A stretch of 64,000 nucleotides of DNA from Anaerolineaceae bacterium. Lineage in GTDB: Bacteria > Chloroflexota > Anaerolineae > Aggregatilineales > Phototrophicaceae. The notes beneath the pieces were generated by a model that was not told where the DNA came from, did no database searches, and saw only the letters and a program-made list of their open reading frames with translations. The translations under genes were made by a program, and so were the position numbers. This document shows, piece after piece, positions 1-11,880 of this stretch (position 1 is the stretch's first letter; each line of letters begins with the position of its first letter). The DNA lies in assembly GCA_026708325.1 (NCBI GenBank), contig JAPOVC010000003.1, positions 1 through 64,000 on the forward strand, given 5' to 3'.

Positions 1-1
1 C

Positions 2-3076
<3,075 letters not shown>

Positions 3077-3123
3077 ACATTGCGGGCCCGGCTGGCCAAG
3101 CGTCCTGTATCTGCATATTCCCG

Positions 3124-3154
3124 AAGACAATTGGCCACCCCGCAACGTTATAAT
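3124..3154 (+). promoter_or_regulatory. Putative sigma70 promoter for the methyltransferase gene
   Basis: A perfect TATAAT -10 box lies at 3149-3154, about 40 bases before the ATG at 3196. The best -35 match (AAGACA at 3124-3129) gives a 19-base spacer and matches the consensus only in its second half. The -10 box is the main support. Confidence 0.35.
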
Positions 3155-3195
3155 TCCGCGCGGTTGAAACGCACAGGTAGGGGCAACGCGCGGCC

Positions 3196-4161
3196 ATGAA
3201 ATGGACCACCAAGGCCCGAATCCAGAACCTGATCGCGGCGCTGCCCGGGCCGCTGGCGGACTTCTGCTACTACCGGATGCAGCGCCTGGCCGGCGGGCTG
3301 CGCAACCCGACGCCGGTCAAGCAGATCGACGGCGGTTGCCAACTGGCCGCCGCCATTCAGGTGCAGCGTCCCCTGACGGGCGTGCGCGTCCTGGAAGTCG
3401 GCAGCGGGCGCTCGCTGGCCATTCCCGTATTGATGTGGCTGCTGGGCGCGGAACAGGTACTCACGGTCGACCTGTACCGCTACCTGCGGCCGGAAATCCT
3501 GCTCGCGGACCTGGCGTACCTGCGCGCCAACCAGACCTGGCTTTCCGGTCAGCTGGCGCCCGTAACCGGCGAGGCGGGTCCGACGTCGGAACGTCTGGCT
3601 GGCCTGCTGGCGCTGGACCTGGAGCGTCCGGCCGCCAGGCTGCTTGAAGACCTGATGCAGCTTTGCAGCATCGACTACCGGGCGCCGGCGGATGCCGCCG
3701 CGCTCGATCTGGCCGACGGCAGCATCGACGTCCACCTGTCGCGAAACGTGCTGGAACACGTGCCGCCGGATGCACTGGCGGACATCTTGCGCGAGGCAGC
3801 CAGAGTCCTGAAGCCCGACGGGGTCTGCGTCCATCTCATCGACCTGAGCGACCACTTCCAGCACCAGGACTCCTCGATTTCGCGGATAAATTTTCTGCGC
3901 TACAGCGAAGCGGAGTGGGAGCGTCTGGCGGGCAATCGCTTCATGTTCATGAACCGTCTGCGGGCCAGCGATTATCTGGCGGTCTTTGCGGCAGCCGGTC
4001 TGGAGATTGTGGACCAGAGCAGGGTGGTGGACGATGAAGCGCGGCGCCTGATCGAAAGCGACGGGCTGCCGCTCGACTTTCGCTTTGAGGGCCGGACGTC
4101 TGAGGACCTGGCGACGACGAGACTGCTTGTGGTGGCCCGCCCCGCCCCGGCCAACGCCTGA
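3196..4161 (+). CDS. Class I SAM-dependent methyltransferase
   Basis: A 321-residue Rossmann-fold methyltransferase. SAM-binding motif I is VLEVGSGRS at about residues 65-73. A methyltransf_11-type block follows (SRNVLEHVPPDALADI, then EAARVLKPDG), which is typical of small-molecule, lipid or sugar methyltransferases. The stretch after this (SRINFLRYSEAEWERLAGN, then MNRLRASDYL) resembles methyltransferases of glycan or surface-polymer clusters, but no substrate can be assigned. The gene stands alone between hsdR and the oppositely oriented coaX, with a TATAAT box upstream. No strong Shine-Dalgarno lies at ideal spacing: AGGTAGGGG is about 13 bases from the ATG. Confidence 0.85.
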   Translation: MKWTTKARIQNLIAALPGPLADFCYYRMQRLAGGLRNPTPVKQIDGGCQLAAAIQVQRPLTGVRVLEVGSGRSLAIPVLMWLLGAEQVLTVDLYRYLRPEILLADLAYLRANQTWLSGQLAPVTGEAGPTSERLAGLLALDLERPAARLLEDLMQLCSIDYRAPADAAALDLADGSIDVHLSRNVLEHVPPDALADILREAARVLKPDGVCVHLIDLSDHFQHQDSSISRINFLRYSEAEWERLAGNRFMFMNRLRASDYLAVFAAAGLEIVDQSRVVDDEARRLIESDGLPLDFRFEGRTSEDLATTRLLVVARPAPANA

Positions 4162-4171
4162 AAGGCAACGC

Positions 4172-4945
4172 TCAGCGATTGCGCTCGTAGATCAGGCGCA
4201 GACCGTCCAGCGCCAGCAGGGGAGCGACCAGGTCGATCAGCGGGAGGTGCTGGCTGAAGAGTTCGGCCAGGCCGCCGGTGGCGATGACGCGCGCATCGTC
4301 GCCCGCTGATGGCCGCAGGCGACCCACCAGACCCTCCACCAGACCCACGTAGCCCCAGAAGATGCCGGACTGCATGGCGTGGATCGTGTTGCGGCCGAGG
4401 GGCTGCGGCGGCGGCTCCAGGTCGATGGCGTGCAGGCGCGCCGTGCGTTGCACCAGGGCGTCGTGCGAAATGCCGATGCCGGGCGCGATGGCTCCCCCGC
4501 GCCAGGCCCCGTCGGCCGTGATCACGTCGAAAGTGGTGGCCGTGCCGAAGTCGATGACGATGGCCGGAGCGCCGTATAGCGCGTGGGCCGCGGCCGCCGC
4601 GGCGATGCGATCGGCGCCGGCCTGCCAGGGCTGGTCGATGTCGATGCGCAGGCCGCTGTCGGTCTCGTGCGTCACCAGCAGCGGGTCACGCCGGAGGTAG
4701 CGCGGCACCAGCTCGCTGTAGGCGGCGGTCAGCGCCGGCACGACGCTGCCGATGACCACGCCGTCGACGTCGCTGTAGTCGAGGCCGACGCCCTGCAGCA
4801 GGCTGCGCAGCAAGACTGCGTGTTCGTCCGGCATGCGTTGCGGCTCGCTGCGGGCGCGCCAGGTGTGGGCCCAGCGGCCGCCCTGCCACAGGCCCAAATG
4901 GACGTTGCTGTTGCCGATGTCGATTGCCAGCAAACGATTGGTCAT
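4172..4945 (-). CDS. coaX: Type III pantothenate kinase
   Basis: Phosphorylates pantothenate in the first step of coenzyme A synthesis. The 257 residues match the CoaX family length and carry its ASKHA-fold signatures: DIGNSN near the N-terminus (phosphate loop), GADRIAAAAAAH in the middle, and IDFGTATTFDVI (ATP and metal region), followed by GGAIAPGI. The start is the ATG at 4945. The gene converges with the upstream methyltransferase (10 bases apart) and diverges from the acetyltransferase. Nothing appears missing. Confidence 0.95.
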   Translation of the reverse strand: MTNRLLAIDIGNSNVHLGLWQGGRWAHTWRARSEPQRMPDEHAVLLRSLLQGVGLDYSDVDGVVIGSVVPALTAAYSELVPRYLRRDPLLVTHETDSGLRIDIDQPWQAGADRIAAAAAAHALYGAPAIVIDFGTATTFDVITADGAWRGGAIAPGIGISHDALVQRTARLHAIDLEPPPQPLGRNTIHAMQSGIFWGYVGLVEGLVGRLRPSAGDDARVIATGGLAELFSQHLPLIDLVAPLLALDGLRLIYERNR

Positions 4946-4979
4946 GGCTTTGCGGGATGCGTGAGAACGCGGGCGAATT

Positions 4980-4988
4980 TGTTACAAT
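4980..4988 (+). promoter_or_regulatory. Putative extended -10 promoter
   Basis: TGTTACAAT (TG at 4980-4981, TACAAT at 4983-4988) fits an extended -10 element 30 bases before the ATG at 5019. No -35 match was seen at 16-18 bases, which extended -10 promoters tolerate. Confidence 0.35.
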
Positions 4989-5018
4989 GAGTCATCCAGA
5001 CTTGCGGGATTATTGTCA

Positions 5019-5966
5019 ATGAAGGTGCGCCCGGCAACCCTCGACGACACGGCTGCCATTTCAGAGCTGCACTGCGCGCAGATTCCCGTCTGGCAACGAC
5101 TGGACGAGCAGGGCCGCGTGCAGGACGTCGAGCGCGAGGCGCTGAGCATCTACGAGCGCTGGCAGCATGGCGGCCCCTGGATGTCGGTGGAGACCGGCGC
5201 GCTGCATTTGAGCCACTTGCTGCATGGCGCCGGCACGCCGCTGGTCGCCGAGGACGAGGGCGTGGTCGTCGCCAGCGCCGTGCTCTACGAGGGCGATGAG
5301 CCGGAGCCCTATGGCCGGCACCTCAGCATGGAACACCCCACCGTGCTGCCCGACCGTGACGGCAGGCAGATCCTGAACACCATGCTGGCGGCCGCCCGCG
5401 AGCAAATGAAGGAACATGGCGTGAACCGGCTGCTGCTGCCGCTGGTGTTGCCGGAATTGCAGGAAGAATACGCCAGTCGCGGTTTCAGCTTGCGCGCGCG
5501 CATCATTCGCGTGAGCCTGCCGGCGCGCGTCGGGCAGGGTTTCTATCGCAGCAGCGACTGGATTGATCCGGCGCCGCGCAAGATCGCCGGTTGGTCCATG
5601 CCGATCGGTCGCGTGGGCAGCGCGCGTCAGCAGTGGGAGACGCTGTGGCCGGAGACCTGGGGCGCGCTCGAGGAGCTGAGGCGGCAGCGCATTCACCGCC
5701 TGCAGTTCGACGCCTCGGGCCACGAAGCGCTGGTCTGCTGTCGCCAGCAACTCTACGCCGAACGCAACGCGGAGATTTTCTGCTGGTCGCCGCGGCCGTT
5801 GACGCGTCAGTTGCTGACCGCGCTGCGCGACTGGGCCCATCGCACCGGCTATCGCACGCTGATCCTGAACGTGGAAGAAGCAATCGTGCCGACTTTCGGC
5901 CCCGAGGCCGAGGCGGACGGATTCTCGCTGGCGGTCTACGGTCTCGACCTTGACGACGGCAACTGA
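5019..5966 (+). CDS. GNAT-family acetyltransferase-like protein
   Basis: A 315-residue protein starting MKVRPATLDDTAAISELHC, a typical GNAT beta1-alpha1 start. The ATG at 5019 is preferred over an in-frame TTG two codons upstream. A second GNAT-like half is visible in the middle and C-terminal part (EEYASRGFSLRARII, then TLILNVEEAIVPTFG), so this may be a double-domain member. No substrate is evident. Its last 17 bases overlap the start of lipB, implying translational coupling, which could reflect a shared operon without a shared pathway. Confidence 0.7.
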   Translation: MKVRPATLDDTAAISELHCAQIPVWQRLDEQGRVQDVEREALSIYERWQHGGPWMSVETGALHLSHLLHGAGTPLVAEDEGVVVASAVLYEGDEPEPYGRHLSMEHPTVLPDRDGRQILNTMLAAAREQMKEHGVNRLLLPLVLPELQEEYASRGFSLRARIIRVSLPARVGQGFYRSSDWIDPAPRKIAGWSMPIGRVGSARQQWETLWPETWGALEELRRQRIHRLQFDASGHEALVCCRQQLYAERNAEIFCWSPRPLTRQLLTALRDWAHRTGYRTLILNVEEAIVPTFGPEAEADGFSLAVYGLDLDDGN

Positions 5967-6663
5967 GCCAGGCGGAATCTGCGAAGTCTGGCGTCCAGGC
6001 TTCCTGCCCTACCGCAAGGCCTGGGCCCTGCAGCAACGGCTGGCCGTCGCCCGCGGCCAGGACGAGACGCCCGATCGCCTGCTCTTGCTGGAGCATCCGC
6101 CGGTCTTCACGACGGGCTCCGCCGGTCAGTCGGCGCACGTCTTGTGGTCGGCGCAGGAAATGGCGGCCCGCGGCATCGAGCTGGTGGAGACCAATCGCGG
6201 CGGCGACGTCACCTGGCACGGGCCGGGGCAACTGGTCGGCTACCCGATTTTGCGACTGCCGCGTCGCACCCAGGCGCCGCGCCTCGACGTGCACGGCTAT
6301 CTGCGGCGCCTCGAAAGCGTGCTGGTCCGCACCCTGGCGGACTACGGCCTTGAGGCCAACACGTACCCCGGGCGCACCGGCGTATGGGTCGGCGATGCAC
6401 GGGGCGAGCGCAAGCTGGCGGCCATCGGCGTGCGCGTCACGGCGCGCGCGGTGACCCTGCACGGCTTCGCGCTCAACGTCTGCAACGCGCTGGACTGGTA
6501 TCGGGGCATCGTGGCCTGCGGCATCCAGGGGCATGGCGTCAGCAATATGGTCGCCGAGACGGGTGCGTCGTTGAGGGTGGAGGAGGTCAGCGCGCGCCTG
6601 GTCGGGCACTTTGGCGCCGTCTTCAATTGTGAAATGCTGGAAAGCGAGGGTGTCCTGACCTGA
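5950..6663 (+). CDS. lipB: Octanoyl-[acyl-carrier-protein]:protein octanoyltransferase
   Basis: Transfers octanoate from ACP to lipoyl domains, the first step of endogenous lipoate synthesis. LipB signatures are complete: RGGDVTWHGPGQLVGYPIL, the catalytic lysine in KLAAIGVRV, LHGFALNV, and the catalytic cysteine in IVACGI. It is 237 residues, normal for the family. The only plausible start is a TTG at 5950 inside the 3' end of the acetyltransferase gene, since ATG and GTG codons occur only after conserved residues. Its lipoyl acceptor is probably the E2 encoded at 12882-14018. It converges with hisS. Confidence 0.95.
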   Translation: MTTATEPGGICEVWRPGFLPYRKAWALQQRLAVARGQDETPDRLLLLEHPPVFTTGSAGQSAHVLWSAQEMAARGIELVETNRGGDVTWHGPGQLVGYPILRLPRRTQAPRLDVHGYLRRLESVLVRTLADYGLEANTYPGRTGVWVGDARGERKLAAIGVRVTARAVTLHGFALNVCNALDWYRGIVACGIQGHGVSNMVAETGASLRVEEVSARLVGHFGAVFNCEMLESEGVLT

Positions 6664-6671
6664 AGAGTCGC

Positions 6672-7994
6672 TCAGGCCAGCAGGCGCGCCACTTCCGCGA
6701 CTGCAAGATTGCGCGACACCGTCCGCTCGCTGCCATCGGCCAGACGCCGGATGCGGACCTGGCCGCGCGCCAGTTCGTCGCCGCCCTGCAACAACACCAG
6801 CGGGATGCCGCGACGATCGGCGGCCTGCAACTGCCTGCCGAGGCGTCGCGATTCCAGGTGCAATTCGCAATGAATGCCGGCCTGGCGCAGGTCGGCGGCC
6901 AGACGCGTCGCCTGGGGCCGGGTCTCCTCGTCGATGACGGCAACCAGGGCCTGCACGACCGTGCCGCCCAGTGAGGCGGGATAGAGGTCGAGCGCGTCCA
7001 TCAGGTCGATGATGCGTTCGATGCCCAGCGACACGCCGGTGGTTGGCAGGCTGTCGCGGCGGAAGAGGCCGATGAGTTTGTCGTAGCGCCCGCCGCCGCT
7101 GATGCTACCAAGGTTCGGCTCCTCGATGACCGTCTCGAAGATGGGCCCGGTGTAATAGCCGAGGCCGCGCACCATGGTGAAGTCGATCGTCCAGGCCTGC
7201 GTCGGGATGCCCATGGCGTCCAGCGTGGCGCCCAGGTCGCGCAGTTCGCGCAGGCCCTCCTGCGCCGCCGCCAGGCCGCCCATGGCCTGGTCGAGGCGCT
7301 CCAGCGGGTCGCTTTCGCCCGCCTGCCCGGCGATGAGCTCCATCACGCGGGCGACGGCCTCGGCGTCGATGCCGCGTTCGACCAGTTCGCCGCGAACGCC
7401 CGCGGCGCCGATGCGCTCGAACTTGTCGATGCTGCGCCAGAGGTCACCCAGGCGCTCGTCCGGGACGCCGGAAAACTGACCGATGGCGGTCAGCAGCTTG
7501 CGATTGTTGATACGCATGGTGAACTGCGGAAAGCCCAGTTCGCTGAGGACGCTGTGCACGACGCCCAACACTTCGGCATCGGCGCTCATGCCGGCCACGC
7601 CGACGATATCGGCGTCGCACTGGGTGAATTCGCGGTAACGGCCGCGCTGGGGGCGCTCGGCGCGCCAGACCGGCGCCAGCTGGTAGCGTTTGAAGGGAAG
7701 GGTGATGTGCTGCTGGTGCTGTCCGACGACGCGCGCCAGGGGCACGGTCAGGTCGTAGCGCAGGGCCAGGGCCTCGCGGCCGCCGGGGTGCTGGGCGTGG
7801 TAGATGAGGGTCTCGGCATCCTCGCCGTACTTGCCGGAGAGGATTTCGTTCAACTCAAGGGCCGGGGTCTGCAAGGGCTCGAAGCCATAGCGCTCGAAGA
7901 CGTCGCGCACGATGCCGAAGACGTATTCGCGCCGCAGCATGTCCGCCGGCAGAAAATCGCGCATTCCCCGCGGCAGGCGGGGCCGGATGGGCAT
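6672..7994 (-). CDS. hisS: Histidine-tRNA ligase
   Basis: Class II aminoacyl-tRNA synthetase charging tRNA-His. The start is set at the ATG at 7994 (MPIRPRLPRGMRDFLPAD), giving 440 residues. The frame stays open further upstream, but there it runs antisense-like through the DinB gene. Visible motifs: RGMRDFLP, YDLTVPLARVV (motif 2 region), REFTQCDADIVG, the histidine A loop region GGRYDKLIGLF, and GVSLGIERI (motif 3). A C-terminal anticodon-binding domain follows. It lies 7 bases downstream of the DinB-like gene and is probably co-transcribed with it. Confidence 0.95.
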   Translation of the reverse strand: MPIRPRLPRGMRDFLPADMLRREYVFGIVRDVFERYGFEPLQTPALELNEILSGKYGEDAETLIYHAQHPGGREALALRYDLTVPLARVVGQHQQHITLPFKRYQLAPVWRAERPQRGRYREFTQCDADIVGVAGMSADAEVLGVVHSVLSELGFPQFTMRINNRKLLTAIGQFSGVPDERLGDLWRSIDKFERIGAAGVRGELVERGIDAEAVARVMELIAGQAGESDPLERLDQAMGGLAAAQEGLRELRDLGATLDAMGIPTQAWTIDFTMVRGLGYYTGPIFETVIEEPNLGSISGGGRYDKLIGLFRRDSLPTTGVSLGIERIIDLMDALDLYPASLGGTVVQALVAVIDEETRPQATRLAADLRQAGIHCELHLESRRLGRQLQAADRRGIPLVLLQGGDELARGQVRIRRLADGSERTVSRNLAVAEVARLLA

Positions 7995-8001
7995 GCCGGT
8001 T

Positions 8002-8592
8002 TCAGCCTCTGGCGGCCTCGATTTGGGCCCGCACGTCCTCAAACTGGCCGTAGTGGCCGACCTCGTGTTGCAGGCCGAAGAGGAAGCAGGTCGTGGCGTT
8101 GAATTCGCCGAAGCGCGCGATGAAGCGCGGCGACAGGTCACGCCGCAGTTCCAGGTTGGGGTCGTCGGGCCAGGCTTCCAGATAGCCAAGGCGCTGACGC
8201 AGGCTTTCCTGCAGGCGCTGCAGGGCCTTCGCCGTCGTGTCGATGTCGCGCCAGGGGGGCTCGAAGCGCAGGCGCGGCTCGGCGGGGTAGGGGACGCTGC
8301 GCGCGAGCAACGAGCTGTAGGCCGCCCATTCCTCACAGCTGGCGGTGACGTGCGCCACCAGGTGGCCCATGCCCCAGCCGATTTCGCGCTCGTCTTCCGG
8401 CGCGAATGGGTCGTCGGCGTCGGGGTCCTGCGGCGCGAAGGTGATCTCCTCGTCCGTCAGGCCGGCCACCATGCCGGTGATCCAGTTCACACTGTCCACG
8501 CTGGCGTTGCGCAGGTCGTCAACGCTGAATTGCGCGGCGTAATCAATCAATTGCTGTTCGCCGGCGAATACCGGTTTGAAATTGATCGCCAT
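8002..8592 (-). CDS. DinB-like four-helix metalloprotein
   Basis: A 196-residue DinB/YfiT-superfamily protein. Members are usually metal-binding four-helix bundles, some being thiol-dependent transferases. The candidate metal histidines sit in GHLVAHV and in HEVGHYGQFED near the C-terminus. The ATG at 8592 is chosen because GGGGAAAG lies just upstream and the sequence before it is not DinB-like. It sits immediately upstream of hisS on the same strand and diverges from the iron-sulfur oxidoreductase gene. No substrate can be inferred. Confidence 0.75.
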   Translation of the reverse strand: MAINFKPVFAGEQQLIDYAAQFSVDDLRNASVDSVNWITGMVAGLTDEEITFAPQDPDADDPFAPEDEREIGWGMGHLVAHVTASCEEWAAYSSLLARSVPYPAEPRLRFEPPWRDIDTTAKALQRLQESLRQRLGYLEAWPDDPNLELRRDLSPRFIARFGEFNATTCFLFGLQHEVGHYGQFEDVRAQIEAARG

Positions 8593-8622
8593 GGAGCTTT
8601 CCCCGCATTCGAAGAGTCTTGC

Positions 8623-8761
8623 GGGCAGTGTACTTGTGCGCTGCGGCACGGTGTAGGGGCGATTTATGCAAACGCCCGCGCTTTCCGCGTGTCGTGCGTA
8701 AGTGCCAAGGTACGGCGTCCCTACGCTCCGGCGCGGGGGCCCTGTTGGTGGTACACTGCCC
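8623..8761. repeat. 11-bp perfect inverted repeat in a divergent promoter region
   Basis: GGGCAGTGTAC at 8623-8633 and its exact reverse complement GTACACTGCCC at 8751-8761 lie 30 and 22 bases from the divergent start codons at 8592 and 8784. Each arm contains TACACT reading toward its gene. They could be two -10 elements of divergent promoters or two sites for one regulator. The 117-base interior holds no gene. Confidence 0.45.
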
Positions 8762-8783
8762 ATCTTTGCGGGAAAGGGTCGCG

Positions 8784-10841
8784 ATGCTGACAGCGGGCGA
8801 ACAAGTGCTGTTCCTGGTGCTGGCCCTGTTTTCCGCCGCGGCGACCCTTGCGGGGCTGCGCGACATGTGGCGCGTCGTCCGACGCGGCGAAAGGGAACTT
8901 GCGCTGGACGGCCTGGTGACGCGCCTGCGCAACACCCTGTCGGCATCCCTGTTGCAACGCAAGACTCTGCGCATGCGCAAACTGACCAGCTGGCTGCACC
9001 TGGGCGTGGTGTGGGGCTTCAGCTTCTACGCCCTTGTGAACCTCGGCGACCTGCTTGAGGGTTATCTGCCTGGCTACCATTTCCCGGCGCGCGAGGGTCT
9101 GCTCGCCGAGCTTTACCGTCTGGCCGCCGATTTGCTGAGCGTGGCGGTGCTGGTCGGCGTGCTGTGGTTTGTGCTGCGGCGAGTATTGTGGCCCTGGCGT
9201 GAGGAACTGCAATTCCCCTCCAATGTGCTGCTGCACCCGAAGGTGCGCGCCGGCGCCATCCACCGCGACTCGCGTATCGTGGCGGGTTTCATCCTGCTGC
9301 ACGTCGGAGCGCGCTTTCTGGGCGACGCGCTGGCCGTGGCGGGTCAGGGCGGGGACCTGGCGCGGCCCTTCGCGTCGCTGGCGGCGCCGCTCTTCGCCGG
9401 CGTGGACGCCCGCGGCAGCGAATTGCTGCAGCACCTGTTCTGGTGGCTGGCGCTGGGCTCCATCGCGCTCTTCACCCCCTGGTTTCCGCAGAGCAAGCAT
9501 GCCCATCTCTTCATGGCGCCGCTGAACTTTCTCACGCGGCCGCGACGCCGCTCGCCCGGCGCGCTGGACCCGCTGGACTTCGAGGATGAAGCGCGCGAAC
9601 AGTTCGGCGCCGCGAAGCTGGAGCATTTGGACCAGTCGCAGTTGCTGGATGCCTTCGCCTGCATTCAGTGCAATCGCTGCCAGGACGTCTGCCCGGCGAC
9701 GACGACCGGCAAGGAGCTTTCGCCGGCGGCGCTGGAGATCAACAAACGCTACGAGATCGGCGGGCAATTTGTGGCTCTGGCCGCCGGCGCCGATTCGGAA
9801 TGGCCGCTGCTGGGCTCGGTCATCAGCGAGTCCGCGCTCTGGGCCTGCACCAGTTGCGGCGCCTGCACTGACATTTGCCCGGTCGGCAACGAGCCGATGC
9901 ACGACATCCTTGAGATTCGACGCGACCAGGTCTTGATGGAAGGCAGCTTCCCGGCGGAACTGCAGGCGGCCTTCAACGGGATGGAGCGCCAGGGCAACCC
10001 CTGGGGCGCGGCGCGCGACGAGCGCATGCGCTGGGCCAACGGACTGGATTTCCCCGTGCCGACGGTCGCGGAAAACCCTGGCTGCGAACTGCTCTACTGG
10101 ACGGGCTGCGCCGTCAGCCATGACCCGCGCGCCGCCCTGACCGCGCGGGCCCTGGTGAAATTGCTCCATGCCGCCGGCGTCAACTACGCCGTGACGGGGG
10201 AGCGCGAAAACTGCAGCGGCGACGTGGCGCGCCGGGCCGGCAACGAATACCTCTATGAGGAGCTGGCGCGCGGCAACGTGGAGACCCTCAACGAACTGGC
10301 GCCGAAGCGCATCGTGGTCACCTGTCCCCATTGCCTGCACAACCTGGGCAGCGAGTATCCGCAGTTCGGCGGCGACTACGAGGTCCTGCACCACACGCAG
10401 TTGCTGGACGAACTGGGCGCCGAAGGCCGTTTGCCGCAGCCGCCGGCCCGGCCGGGCGCGCGCATCACCTTTCACGACCCCTGCTACCTGGGGCGGCACA
10501 ATGGCGTATTTGATGCGCCGCGTCGGGCCCTGGGCAGTCTGCAGGGCGAGGTGGTGGAGATGCCGCGCCATCGCAGCGACTCATTTTGTTGCGGCGCGGG
10601 TGGCGCGCAATTCTGGAAGGAAGAGGAAGCGGGGACCCGCACGGTCGGGGCGGAACGTTACGCCGAGGCAACGGCCAGCGGCGCGGACATCGTGGCCACG
10701 GGTTGCCCCTTTTGCCTGCAGATGCTGGAGAGTTCGAAGGGCGACGTCGACGGACCGGTCCTGCGCGACGTGGCGGAGCTACTGGCGGAAGGCCTGCCGA
10801 CCGGCGCTTCCGCCCGGGAAGGGAGCGCGCATGCCGAATGA
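8784..10841 (+). CDS. Membrane-anchored iron-sulfur (CCG-domain) oxidoreductase
   Basis: A 685-residue protein of the heterodisulfide reductase/ETF:menaquinone oxidoreductase type, probably passing electrons from a soluble donor to the quinone pool. The N-terminal ~250 residues hold several membrane helices (from LTAGEQVLFLVLALFS on), resembling the nitrate reductase gamma/HdrE membrane part. Two 4Fe-4S clusters follow (CIQCNRCQDVCP and CTSCGACTDICP), then two cysteine-rich CCG repeats: the first degenerate (ENCSGD, TCPHC), the second canonical (DPCYLGRHN, FCCGAGGAQFW, CPFC). The start is the ATG at 8784 after GGGAAAGGG. Its end overlaps the E1 alpha start by 11 bases. This coupling suggests it reoxidises the electron carrier of downstream acyl-CoA dehydrogenation. 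Confidence 0.85.
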   Translation: MLTAGEQVLFLVLALFSAAATLAGLRDMWRVVRRGERELALDGLVTRLRNTLSASLLQRKTLRMRKLTSWLHLGVVWGFSFYALVNLGDLLEGYLPGYHFPAREGLLAELYRLAADLLSVAVLVGVLWFVLRRVLWPWREELQFPSNVLLHPKVRAGAIHRDSRIVAGFILLHVGARFLGDALAVAGQGGDLARPFASLAAPLFAGVDARGSELLQHLFWWLALGSIALFTPWFPQSKHAHLFMAPLNFLTRPRRRSPGALDPLDFEDEAREQFGAAKLEHLDQSQLLDAFACIQCNRCQDVCPATTTGKELSPAALEINKRYEIGGQFVALAAGADSEWPLLGSVISESALWACTSCGACTDICPVGNEPMHDILEIRRDQVLMEGSFPAELQAAFNGMERQGNPWGAARDERMRWANGLDFPVPTVAENPGCELLYWTGCAVSHDPRAALTARALVKLLHAAGVNYAVTGERENCSGDVARRAGNEYLYEELARGNVETLNELAPKRIVVTCPHCLHNLGSEYPQFGGDYEVLHHTQLLDELGAEGRLPQPPARPGARITFHDPCYLGRHNGVFDAPRRALGSLQGEVVEMPRHRSDSFCCGAGGAQFWKEEEAGTRTVGAERYAEATASGADIVATGCPFCLQMLESSKGDVDGPVLRDVAELLAEGLPTGASAREGSAHAE

Positions 10842-11880
10842 GGCCGGGACAAGACCCTCCGGGCGCCTGTCCGACGACACGCTGCTGGAGATGTATCGCC
10901 TGATGCTGCTCAGCCGGCGCCTGGACGAACGCGCCTGGGCGCTGCATCGCCAGGGCCGGGTGCAGTTTCACGTCAGCGCGATGGGGCACGAGGCGGCCCA
11001 GGTGGGCGCGGCCTTCGCCATCAATCGCGGCGTGGACTACGTCGTCCCCTATTATCGCGACCTGGCGATGGCCATAGCTTTGGGCTGCAGCGCGCTGGAT
11101 TTCATGCTGGGCCTCTTCGCCCGCCGCGACGACCCCTGGAGCGCCGGTCGTCAGATGCCCTGCCACTTCAGCGACCGCGGCCGCCATATCATCAGCGGCT
11201 CGTCGACGGTGGCGACCCAGGTGCCGCAGGCCGCAGGTCTGGCCTTCGCCGTCCGTTACCGGCAGCGGGCCGGCCTGGTGGACCCGCAGGACGACTCGCA
11301 GCCGCGCCTGGCCCTGACCAGCCTGGGCGAGGGCTCGACCAACCAGGGCGAGTGGCACGAGGGCATGAACTGGGCCGGCGTGCAACGCCTGCCGCTGGTC
11401 TGCCTGGTCGAAAACAACCGCTACGCCATTTCCGTGCCGCAGACGGAACAAATGGCCATCCCCTCGGTGGCGACGCGCGCCGCCAGTTATGGCGCGCAGG
11501 GTGAGTCGGTCGACGGCAACGACGTGCTGGCGGTCTATGACGCGATGCATCCGGCGGTACAGCGGGCCTACCGCGGCGAAGGCCCCTCGCTGGTCGAGGC
11601 GCATACCTACCGCCTGACGCCGCACACCTCCGACGACGACGACCGCAGCTATCGCTCGCGGGAGGAGGTTGCCGCGGCCGGCGAGGTCGAGCCGCTGGTC
11701 CGTTACCGCCAGACACTTCTTGAGCGGGGCCTGTTGACCCCGACGCTGGTGGACGACCTGGAGGCGCAGACACGCAATCGGGTGGACGAGGCGCAGCGTG
11801 CGGCCGAGGCCGCTCCCGAACCCGCGCCGGAAGAGGCCGATTCGCCGGTGCTGGCGCCGCTGCCGGAAGGGCTCGCCTGA
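10831..11880 (+). CDS. 2-oxoacid (branched-chain type) dehydrogenase E1 component, alpha subunit
   Basis: The thiamine-diphosphate subunit that decarboxylates 2-oxoacids, 349 residues. The TPP-binding motif is visible as LGEGSTNQGEWHEGMNWAG ending at ENNRYAISVP. The usual GDG is GEG here, a variant common in branched-chain-type E1 alpha. Substrate-region markers are the HVSAMGHEAAQVG block and PYYRD, typical of branched-chain rather than pyruvate E1 alpha. The phosphoserine-loop region reads TYRLTPHTSDDDD. The start ATG at 10831 follows GGGAAGGGAG and lies inside the previous gene. Its TGA overlaps the E1 beta ATG by one base. The Ala/Glu/Pro-rich tail (about 25 residues) looks disordered. 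Confidence 0.92.
   Translation: MPNEAGTRPSGRLSDDTLLEMYRLMLLSRRLDERAWALHRQGRVQFHVSAMGHEAAQVGAAFAINRGVDYVVPYYRDLAMAIALGCSALDFMLGLFARRDDPWSAGRQMPCHFSDRGRHIISGSSTVATQVPQAAGLAFAVRYRQRAGLVDPQDDSQPRLALTSLGEGSTNQGEWHEGMNWAGVQRLPLVCLVENNRYAISVPQTEQMAIPSVATRAASYGAQGESVDGNDVLAVYDAMHPAVQRAYRGEGPSLVEAHTYRLTPHTSDDDDRSYRSREEVAAAGEVEPLVRYRQTLLERGLLTPTLVDDLEAQTRNRVDEAQRAAEAAPEPAPEEADSPVLAPLPEGLA

Noticed and set aside
7995..8336. Upstream extension of the hisS frame
   Set aside because: The extension is a shadow of the DinB-like gene; HisS similarity begins at MPIRPRLPRGMRDF.
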